Source: Candidatus Gastranaerophilales bacterium (GTDB taxonomy: Bacteria > Cyanobacteriota > Vampirovibrionia > Gastranaerophilales > Gastranaerophilaceae). From it: a stretch of DNA of 6,919 nucleotides. The stretch lies in contig CANQOM010000085.1 of NCBI GenBank assembly GCA_947625445.1, positions 1-6,919 of the forward strand, in the 5' to 3' direction. The notes under the pieces are model-generated. The model was not told the origin of the DNA. It searched no databases and saw only the letters and a program-made list of their open reading frames with translations. Made by a program: the position numbers and the translations under genes. This document shows, piece by piece, positions 1 to 4,795 of this stretch; within the stretch, counting starts at the first letter, position 1; each line of letters begins with the position of its first letter.

Positions 1-1
1 T

Positions 2-577
2 CTCAAAAAGGCTATTTCAGGCCTTAATCAGGCTCTTACTCTCCACTACGCACTTAACTCTGAAACCGCTTCTGATTACACCGGTGCTGCTGATTTAGTT
101 AATGGTATCTTTAGAACTCGTATGTCAACTATCGATTCTAAAACATTCTCTTCAGGTGCAAAAGGTATTACGTCATCTAATAAAATAGCATTTGATGATG
201 GTAGTGGCGGTACAACAGCAGGTTGGACAATAAGTGGTTTTACTAAGGCAACTAGTGGTAATGCTGATGATGCAATATTTACAACTGCAGACGGTATGAA
301 ATTCTATGTTGACAACTGGTCTGTTGGTGATTTGGATGACCAAACTTCTCCTTGTAACACATACAATACATATCCTTGCTCTGGTAGTAGTGGTGCTAAC
401 ATCTTAATTGACGTTAACGGTGACAGAGGTCCAAACACATTAACTACTTCATCTCAAAGACCAAAAGATATTTATTTTGCTCAAATATATTCACAAAAAG
501 TTGTTCCTTTTGGTAAAGTAGCTCAAGACGTTATGTTTGATAAAGCCGTAAATACTAATCGTTCAGCTACTCCTTAG
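2..577 (+). CDS. Type IV pilin/pseudopilin-like protein, C-terminal part (5' end outside window)
   Basis: The frame is open from the left edge, so the N-terminal prepilin leader and most of the hydrophobic helix are missing; 191 residues are visible. The first residues (LKKAISGLNQALTLHYALNS) look like the amphipathic end of a pilin helix. A variable globular part follows, with two cysteines (visible residues 118 and 126) bounding a 7-residue loop that could form a disulfide. Near the end comes I-D-V-N-G-D-R-G-P-N (about 136-145), then a hydrophobic strand and V-V-P-F-G. As I recall, this DxNGDxGPN...PxG ending is typical of the many prepilin-like proteins of Gastranaerophilales. The likely role is a surface pilus or pseudopilus subunit; whether major or minor is not visible. 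The gene ends in tandem TAG codons (575-580) and a hairpin. A generic secreted protein is the alternative if no leader lies upstream. Confidence 0.72.
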   Translation, partial: LKKAISGLNQALTLHYALNSETASDYTGAADLVNGIFRTRMSTIDSKTFSSGAKGITSSNKIAFDDGSGGTTAGWTISGFTKATSGNADDAIFTTADGMKFYVDNWSVGDLDDQTSPCNTYNTYPCSGSSGANILIDVNGDRGPNTLTTSSQRPKDIYFAQIYSQKVVPFGKVAQDVMFDKAVNTNRSATP

Positions 578-602
578 TAGTTAACAATTGAATATTTAAT
601 AT

Positions 603-633
603 AAATAGGTCGACATTTGTCGACCTATTTTTT
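603..633 (+). terminator. Intrinsic terminator after the pilin-like gene
   Basis: A perfect 12-bp stem (603-614 with 619-630) closes a 4-nt loop (615-618), and the transcript runs into six T (628-633). The core is GGTCGAC/GTCGACC. It lies 25 nt after the second stop codon of the pilin-like gene. On the minus strand only three T abut the stem, so it is a weaker terminator for the convergent Crp-type gene that ends at 658. Confidence 0.85.
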
Positions 634-657
634 ATAGACACTAAAAAATTTGTTACC

Positions 658-1302
658 TTATTTTTCAGGATAATTTAATTCGAAAACATTTTTATTAAAT
701 TTTATAATCCCGTCGTTTCTCATTTTGCATAATTCACGAGAGAGGGCGCTTCTGTCAACACATAAAAATTTAGCCATCTCTTCTCTTGTATATGGTATCG
801 AAAAGCTCTCCTTGCCCTTCCTATAACCTTCTAATAAACTGATTACTTTTTCTCTTATTGTCTTTTTGCCGATTATATCTATTTGTTCATTCAAGACAGA
901 ATTTTTTTTTGAAATCATTTTCATTATATTTTTTATAAGTTGTAGATGGCTTTTACATAATTTTTCACAGGGGGTAATTACTTTTTCAAACGGCAAATAC
1001 AGTACTTCACTTTTGCTATTTGATATTATATTTACGGGGCTTTTGTTTAATCCAAGACAGACTGTATTATGTCCGAAAATACTGTTTTCTTTCAGTTGCT
1101 CAATTTCTATTGTTCTGTTTAGAGTATCTGTTTTTGTTATTGTGGCGCTCCCATCAAGAATTACGCCCAAAAAGTCAATCTTTGAACCTTGCTTTATTAT
1201 ATATGTCCCTTTTTTATATATTTTTGTTTTTATACCTGTGCAACGTAATAAATCTATTACTGAATTATTATCTATATTCTCAAATAAATCTACATTTAGC
1301 AT
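658..1302 (-). CDS. Crp/Fnr-family transcriptional regulator
   Basis: This 214-aa protein has the two-domain Crp/Fnr layout: a β-roll sensor (about 18-108), a dimerisation helix (about 111-142) and a winged helix-turn-helix (about 146-212). The DNA-binding part is clear: Y-T-R-E-E-M-A-K-F-L then D-R-S-A-L-S-R-E-L-C-K-M-R-N-D-G as recognition helix and turn. The Crp cyclic-nucleotide cassette (FGE...RxA) is replaced by F-G-H-N-T-V-C-L-G around 76-84, so cAMP binding is unlikely. The N-terminal Fe-S cysteine cluster of FNR is also absent; cysteines are at 21, 82, 112, 116, 181 and 192. The effector is therefore unknown. The start lies 3 nt after the stop of the exported-protein gene, with only an A-rich leader and no clear Shine-Dalgarno, which suggests translation coupled to that gene. 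An A9 run (902-910, minus strand) encodes the linker before the HTH. Confidence 0.88.
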   Translation of the reverse strand: MLNVDLFENIDNNSVIDLLRCTGIKTKIYKKGTYIIKQGSKIDFLGVILDGSATITKTDTLNRTIEIEQLKENSIFGHNTVCLGLNKSPVNIISNSKSEVLYLPFEKVITPCEKLCKSHLQLIKNIMKMISKKNSVLNEQIDIIGKKTIREKVISLLEGYRKGKESFSIPYTREEMAKFLCVDRSALSRELCKMRNDGIIKFNKNVFELNYPEK

Positions 1303-1305
1303 AAA

Positions 1306-2433
1306 TTATTTTTTTCTTTTTTTCTTTTTTTTGGTTAAATCGGTTATGTTTAGTTCTTTTTTTGCATTATCTATAGAAATTTTAGCAAGTGGTTTATGAT
1401 ACCTTTTATCATAAAATACTAACCAATGTGACCTATTGGGGTTATCAACAGTAAACGAGAGAACTCCTGATACGTTTTCTCCTTTTTTTATTGTCTTCAT
1501 AGCCAATGAATTTTTGTAATCAGTGAATATTGAAGGGTTATAGCTATTATGCAAATCATTTATTAATGCTATATCAAATGATGAAAAGTCTGTTTGAGTG
1601 TTATTTTTTATTATTAAGTCAAGACTTATTGTATTTAAATTATCAAACGGGTCTTTTTCCAAAAATATATCATTTATTTGAACTTCAAGTCCATCATATT
1701 TTATTTCTTTTTGCTTAGTTGCTTCAAAAGTCATGACAGGAATATTTTGAGAACTTTTAATTTTAATTTTTATTTCATCTCCTGGAGATATAAGAACATC
1801 TTTCCCTTTTCTGAATAAACTTAATCCCAAAGCAATAACACCACCGATAGCGGCACCTCCTAATACTGAATATCCTTGAGATAAGACTGCACCTTCTAAG
1901 CCTAAAACTTCAATAGCTGCAGCTGCACCGTATACTCCGCCTATGGCTGTATGTGCCACCGTTTCTCCCACAGTTTTTGAAACTGATTTTGCAGGACTAA
2001 GCTTTGATGTCATTCCACCTTCTATAGGAATCTCCCTTCCGTCGGGTGTAATTAAGTAATCAAATTCAAGTTCTATATATCCGTCTCTGCCCATTCGTTT
2101 GGGGTCTATTATATTTCTTATTAACCCATGGGCAATTGTTCCTTTAGGTAATAATACTCCGGAGCCTGCAAGTACGTCTTGTGATACTTCCGCAAAAAAC
2201 TCATCCCCTTCTGCTGATGTTGTTCCTGCTAATACCTGTGAAACTATTAATTCTATTTGTTTTGTTTCATCAAGTTTTTCGACTTCTTTTGTGAATATAT
2301 TATCTTTATCTTTATTTTTTGTCTCGGTTTCTTCAATATAACCTTTATAGGGAGTTTCGGCTTTTACGGGCAATAGTGTATTCATAAAACCTATTGTGCT
2401 TATTAATATTATTGTTATTATCTTTTTTTTCAT
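1306..2433 (-). CDS. Exported protein with glycine-zipper segment and Ig-like C-terminal part
   Basis: This 375-aa protein is of unknown function. A signal peptide is plain: K2-K4, a hydrophobic core 5-22 and probable cleavage after VKA (23-25). Residues 26-55 are a charged linker. Residues 58-140 look like a β-domain: G-D-E-F-F-A-E-V, then G-V-L-L-P-K-G-T-I-A-H-G, then D-Y-L-I-T-P-D-G-R-E-I-P-I. This loosely resembles the 'IPKGT...G' segments of VirB10/TrbI-type barrels. Residues 161-207 form a Gly/Ala-rich hydrophobic stretch (glycine zipper), followed by K-D-V-L-I-S-P-G-D-E. Residues 246-356 read like an Ig-like DUF4352-type domain (L-D-L-I-I-K-N-N-T, then K-K-G-E-N-V-S-G-V-L-S-F). The C-terminus is KKKKKRKK. 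It probably sits in the periplasm or envelope. The start has a G-rich leader (GGGTGGGAT) directly upstream. Family links are inference; a search is needed to name it. Confidence 0.85.
   Translation of the reverse strand: MKKKIITIILISTIGFMNTLLPVKAETPYKGYIEETETKNKDKDNIFTKEVEKLDETKQIELIVSQVLAGTTSAEGDEFFAEVSQDVLAGSGVLLPKGTIAHGLIRNIIDPKRMGRDGYIELEFDYLITPDGREIPIEGGMTSKLSPAKSVSKTVGETVAHTAIGGVYGAAAAIEVLGLEGAVLSQGYSVLGGAAIGGVIALGLSLFRKGKDVLISPGDEIKIKIKSSQNIPVMTFEATKQKEIKYDGLEVQINDIFLEKDPFDNLNTISLDLIIKNNTQTDFSSFDIALINDLHNSYNPSIFTDYKNSLAMKTIKKGENVSGVLSFTVDNPNRSHWLVFYDKRYHKPLAKISIDNAKKELNITDLTKKKKKRKK
1309..1332 (-). other. Poly-A tract at the operon junction (A8-G-A7-G-A7 in the transcript)
   Basis: The end of the exported-protein gene is almost pure A on the coding strand and encodes the lysine tail. 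It contains A-AAA-AAG in the zero frame, the slippery heptamer known from dnaX. It also supplies the A-rich leader of the Crp-type gene. A -1 shift here would read to a stop just inside the regulator gene, so no useful fusion product is evident. The tract is a plausible site of polymerase slippage, but such runs also arise by chance in AT-rich genomes. Confidence 0.4.
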
Positions 2434-2448
2434 ATCCCACCCATTACT

Positions 2449-2476
2449 ATTCTACTACATTGAATAAGTTTTTCAA
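2449..2476 (-). promoter_or_regulatory. Possible promoter of the exported-protein/Crp operon
   Basis: On the minus strand TTGAAA (2471-2476) and TAGAAT (2449-2454) stand 16 nt apart, a fair sigma-70-type pair. Transcription would start near 2442 and leave only about 8 nt before the ATG, so either the leader is very short or another promoter is used. The -35 lies between the arms of an inverted repeat, TGAATAA (2461-2467) and TTATTCA (2483-2489). Confidence 0.35.
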
Positions 2477-2533
2477 ATTATTTTATTCATGTTATTATTT
2501 CTTAGGATACCCGAATAAATTTCATTACTTCTG

Positions 2534-2573
2534 AATAAGAATGAATATATTGCCCCCGTAAAATATTCTTATT
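2534..2573. repeat. Inverted repeat in the gatB leader region
   Basis: AATAAGAAT (2534-2542) and ATTCTTATT (2565-2573) are perfect 9-bp arms around a 22-nt loop containing the only C-rich patch of the intergenic region (TGCCCCCGT, 2551-2559). GAATAT (2543-2548) can pair instead with ATATTC (2563-2568), so two hairpins compete for the same 3' arm. It could be an operator or a leader hairpin, or chance in AT-rich DNA. No convincing -35/-10 pair for gatB was found around it. Confidence 0.35.
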
Positions 2574-2613
2574 TAAGGTAATGGTTAATATCGGAGTTTA
2601 TAATATAAAAAAC

Positions 2614-2618
2614 AGAGG
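2614..2618 (+). promoter_or_regulatory. Ribosome binding site that sets the gatB start
   Basis: AGAGG lies 7 nt before the ATG at 2626. The in-frame ATG at 2581 has AAGG only 2 nt away, too close to work well, and would add 15 residues (beginning MVNIGVYNI) before the conserved N-terminus. The spacing at 2626 equals that of the other two well-supported starts in this window. Confidence 0.75.
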
Positions 2619-2625
2619 TTTTAAT

Positions 2626-4086
2626 ATGACTATTGCTACAATGGAAGAATTAAGAAAAAAATATGAAGTTGTAATAGGGCTTGAAGTTCATGCTCAGTTA
2701 AAAACTAAATCAAAAATATTTGCGTGTGATTCAACAGAATTCGGTTCAGAACAGAATACTCACGTTAGTCCGATAACATTAGGGATGCCGGGTGTCTTGC
2801 CGGTACTTAATAAAGAAGTTGTTAATATGGGAATTTTAACAGGTTTGGCACTTAATTGTACTATACCTGAATATTGTAAGTTTGACAGAAAACAATATTT
2901 CTATCCTGACCTTCCTAAAGGGTATCAGATATCTCAGTATGATAAACCTATATGTATAAATGGATATATAGATATAAAAGACAAACGAATAGGAATAACA
3001 AGAGCACACTTGGAAGAAGATGCAGGAAAGCTTGTTCATATGGGTGCTTCTGGAATCGCCGGTTCAAGTTATTCTTTGGTTGACTTAAACAGAGCCGGAA
3101 CTCCATTGTTAGAAATTGTATCTGAGCCTGATATGCGTTCTTCTGACGAAGCCAGAGCATATATGGAAGAATTGAGAACAATTCTTGTTTATATTGGTGT
3201 TTGCGACGGAAACTTAGAAGAAGGTTCTATGAGATGCGATGCTAATATATCAGTCAGACCTATAGGTCAAAAAGAATTTGGCACAAGAGCTGAAATTAAA
3301 AATGTTAACAGTTTCAGAGCATTGCAAAGAGCAATTGAATATGAAATCGACAGACAAATTGATATAGTTGAATCAGGTGAAAAAGTAATACAAGAAACAA
3401 GATTATGGGATGATAATCAAGGCATAACTAAGTCGATGAGAGGAAAAGAAGATGCTCACGATTACAGATATTTCCCTGAACCTGATTTGATGCCGCTTCA
3501 TATAACTAAAGAATGGGTTGATGAAATAGCTGCAAAAATGCCTGAATTACCTGAAAAAAGACGTCAAAGATATATATCATACGGTCTGTCGCCTTATGAT
3601 GCAAATGTTCTTGTTGAACAAAAAGATATTGCACTTTTCTTTGATAAAGTTGTAGACTTAAAAGCTGATGCTAAAGTTGCAGATAACTTTTTAATGAAGG
3701 AAATTGCCGCATATTTAAAGGAAGAAAAAGTAACTATTGAGGATACTAAATTAACTCCTGAAAATTTTGCTGAATTAATAAATCTTGTTACTTCCGGTGC
3801 AATTTCAAATAATATCGGAAAACAAATAGTTATAACTATTTTAAAAGAAGGTACAAGCCCAAAAGAAATTGTTGAAAAACAAGGTTTAAGTGTTATATCT
3901 GATGAAGGAGCCCTGAAAAGCGCAGTAGATAAAGTTATAGAATCTAATCCTGAACAGGTTAATTTGTATAAAGGCGGAAAAGATAAATTATTTGGATTCT
4001 TTGTCGGTCAGGTTATGAAAGAAACAAAAGGAAGAGCTAACCCACAACTTTTAAACAAACTTTTAAAAGAAGCTTTGGATAAGTAG
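2626..4086 (+). CDS. gatB: Aspartyl/glutamyl-tRNA amidotransferase subunit B
   Basis: GatB is the kinase/tRNA-binding subunit of the cytoplasmic GatCAB complex. That complex phosphorylates mischarged Glu-tRNA(Gln) or Asp-tRNA(Asn) and amidates it with ammonia passed from GatA. The 486-aa length is normal. Family hallmarks run in order: Y-E-V-V-I-G-L-E-V-H-A-Q-L near the start, D-R-K-Q-Y-F-Y-P-D-L-P-K-G-Y-Q-I-S-Q, L-E-E-D-A-G-K-L-V-H, D-L-N-R-A-G-T-P-L-L-E-I-V-S-E-P-D, G-S-M-R-C-D-A-N-I-S-V-R-P, E-I-K-N-V-N-S-F, and D-Y-R-Y-F-P-E-P-D-L. The last ~150 residues are the helical GatB/YqeY tail ending in K-G-R-A-N-P-Q-L-L-N-K-L-L-K-E. gatA and gatC are not beside it, so the complex is encoded at separate loci. 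It is monocistronic here, with divergent and convergent neighbours. Its presence implies that the organism makes Gln-tRNA and/or Asn-tRNA by the indirect route. Confidence 0.97.
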   Translation: MTIATMEELRKKYEVVIGLEVHAQLKTKSKIFACDSTEFGSEQNTHVSPITLGMPGVLPVLNKEVVNMGILTGLALNCTIPEYCKFDRKQYFYPDLPKGYQISQYDKPICINGYIDIKDKRIGITRAHLEEDAGKLVHMGASGIAGSSYSLVDLNRAGTPLLEIVSEPDMRSSDEARAYMEELRTILVYIGVCDGNLEEGSMRCDANISVRPIGQKEFGTRAEIKNVNSFRALQRAIEYEIDRQIDIVESGEKVIQETRLWDDNQGITKSMRGKEDAHDYRYFPEPDLMPLHITKEWVDEIAAKMPELPEKRRQRYISYGLSPYDANVLVEQKDIALFFDKVVDLKADAKVADNFLMKEIAAYLKEEKVTIEDTKLTPENFAELINLVTSGAISNNIGKQIVITILKEGTSPKEIVEKQGLSVISDEGALKSAVDKVIESNPEQVNLYKGGKDKLFGFFVGQVMKETKGRANPQLLNKLLKEALDK

Positions 4087-4100
4087 AAGTGGTTAATATT

Positions 4101-4134
4101 AAAAAAGGTTGGTAAATTTTACCAACCTTTTTTT
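4101..4134. terminator. Bidirectional terminator between gatB and the parvulin gene
   Basis: GGTTGGTA (4107-4114) pairs with TACCAACC (4120-4127). The stem is flanked by A6 on the left (4101-4106) and T7 on the right (4128-4134). It therefore gives hairpin plus U-run on both strands and serves gatB (stop 4086) and the parvulin gene (stop 4148), which converge here. Confidence 0.9.
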
Positions 4135-4147
4135 AGTTTGTATTTTT

Positions 4148-4555
4148 TTATTTTTTAGAAATAACATAAATTAGATGATAACCAAATTGAGTTTTAACCG
4201 GTTCTGATACTTGTCCGTTCGGAAGTGAAAATGCAGCTTTTTCAAATTCAGGAACCATATCGCCTTTTCCAAACCATCCTAATATACCGCCTGATGAACC
4301 GGAAGGACATTTTGAATATTTCTTTGCCGCATTCATAAAATTATTAAATATTTCTTTTTGGTCTTTACCTGTCATTATTTCTTCTCTGATTTTTAAAGCT
4401 TCTGCTTCTGTAGGTACTAATATATGGAGAGCTTGTACTTGCTTGTATTCTGCTGCTTGTACTTGTGTTGATTGAGAATCTGTTACGATATTTTCAACAA
4501 AGAATAATCCTGACAAGGCTATAACTGCCATTAATAGTGTCATTAATTTTTTCAT
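4148..4555 (-). CDS. Exported parvulin-type peptidyl-prolyl cis-trans isomerase
   Basis: This small 135-aa PpiC/PrsA-type enzyme catalyses cis-trans isomerisation of X-Pro bonds, presumably during folding of exported proteins. An N-terminal signal sequence has K2-K3, a hydrophobic core 4-20 and a likely cleavage site after VQA (32-34). The rest is one rotamase domain (about 38-135). It starts Q-A-L-H-I-L, with the conserved His at 44, followed by a helix with E-A-L-K-I-R-E-E-I. Then come Y-S-K-C-P-S-G-S-S-G-G-I-L-G-W-F-G-K-G-D-M-V-P-E-F (about 80-104, Cys83) and F-G-Y-H-L-I-Y-V (His127). The usual Asp after GG is Ile91. There is no separate chaperone domain as in SurA or PrsA, so it is a minimal enzyme. 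AAGGA (4563-4567) lies 7 nt before the start. It is transcribed alone from the divergent region shared with the 654-aa gene. Confidence 0.92.
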   Translation of the reverse strand: MKKLMTLLMAVIALSGLFFVENIVTDSQSTQVQAAEYKQVQALHILVPTEAEALKIREEIMTGKDQKEIFNNFMNAAKKYSKCPSGSSGGILGWFGKGDMVPEFEKAAFSLPNGQVSEPVKTQFGYHLIYVISKK

Positions 4556-4575
4556 TTTTTGTTCCTTTCCGTTTG

Positions 4576-4602
4576 TTTGTAAGGTTTTTAATTTCTTACA
4601 AA
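4576..4602. repeat. Inverted repeat in the parvulin leader
   Basis: TTTGTAAG (4576-4583) and CTTACAAA (4595-4602) are perfect 8-bp arms with an 11-nt spacer. They begin immediately downstream of the -10 on the minus strand, so they span the expected transcription start. This could be a repressor operator or a 5' leader hairpin ending just before the ribosome binding site. Confidence 0.4.
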
Positions 4603-4631
4603 ATTATATTATTAAAAATATTTAAAATCTA
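4603..4631 (-). promoter_or_regulatory. Promoter of the parvulin gene
   Basis: On the minus strand a perfect TATAAT (4603-4608) is preceded, 17 nt upstream, by a weak -35, TAGATT (4626-4631, three of six consensus positions). The expected start near 4596 gives a leader of about 40 nt before the ATG at 4555. Confidence 0.6.
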
Positions 4632-4687
4632 TAGGATAATTTGGTATTTTATATAATTTTTCACTAAATATGTTTTAAAGATAGTTA

Positions 4688-4717
4688 ATTGTTAATTTTT
4701 GTAACAATAAATATAAA
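4688..4717 (+). promoter_or_regulatory. Promoter of the 654-aa gene with an overlapping palindrome
   Basis: TTGTTA (4689-4694) and TATAAA (4712-4717) are separated by 17 nt, a good sigma-70-type pair. ATTGTTA (4688-4694) and TAACAAT (4702-4708) form a perfect inverted repeat with a 7-nt spacer covering the -35 and much of the spacer, the usual place for a repressor operator. GTTAATT is also tandemly repeated (4684-4690, 4691-4697). The expected start near 4724 leaves a leader of about 72 nt. Confidence 0.6.
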
Positions 4718-4783
4718 ATTCTAAATTTTTGAAAAAAAATGCCGATATATCATGATGAATCCTTATTGTTATGCATGAAAAGA

Positions 4784-4788
4784 AAGGA
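4784..4788 (+). promoter_or_regulatory. Ribosome binding site that sets the start of the 654-aa gene
   Basis: AAGGA is 7 nt before the ATG at 4796. The earlier in-frame ATG at 4739 follows eight A with no Shine-Dalgarno, and the ATG at 4775 also lacks one, so 4796 is preferred. Confidence 0.75.
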
Positions 4789-4795
4789 AAAGAAT

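Noticed and set aside
658..1302. Naming the regulator fnr or crp
   Set aside because: Neither the FNR cysteine cluster nor the Crp cAMP cassette is present, so only the family can be stated.
1300..1332. Programmed -1 frameshift producing an exported-protein/regulator fusion
   Set aside because: The -1 frame ends a few codons into the regulator gene and the two genes are already in the same frame, so a -1 shift cannot fuse them. No downstream stimulatory hairpin is obvious.
866..1399. Long plus-strand ORF of 177 codons rich in Phe/Ile/Ser
   Set aside because: It lies antisense to the Crp-type gene and the end of the exported-protein gene. Its composition reflects reverse-read Lys/Glu/Asn codons; no domain or ribosome binding site supports it.
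2099..2341. Plus-strand 80-codon ORF rich in Ser/Val
   Set aside because: It is antisense to the exported-protein gene, with no Shine-Dalgarno and no recognisable motif.
2581..2625. Earlier ATG that would extend GatB by 15 residues
   Set aside because: AAGG is only 2 nt away and the extension is not part of the conserved family N-terminus; the ATG at 2626 has AGAGG at 7 nt.
2434..2625. Riboswitch, T-box or small RNA before gatB
   Set aside because: Only AT-rich inverted repeats are visible; no specifier loop, conserved T-box sequence or known riboswitch core is seen.
2836..3181. Two minus-strand ORFs opposite gatB
   Set aside because: They overlap conserved gatB coding sequence; the Tyr/Leu/Ile-rich translations look like reverse-frame artefacts.
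4739..4795. Earlier ATG that would extend the 654-aa protein by 19 residues
   Set aside because: There is no Shine-Dalgarno, only a run of A. The added residues form no signal peptide, and AAGGA at 7 nt favours 4796.
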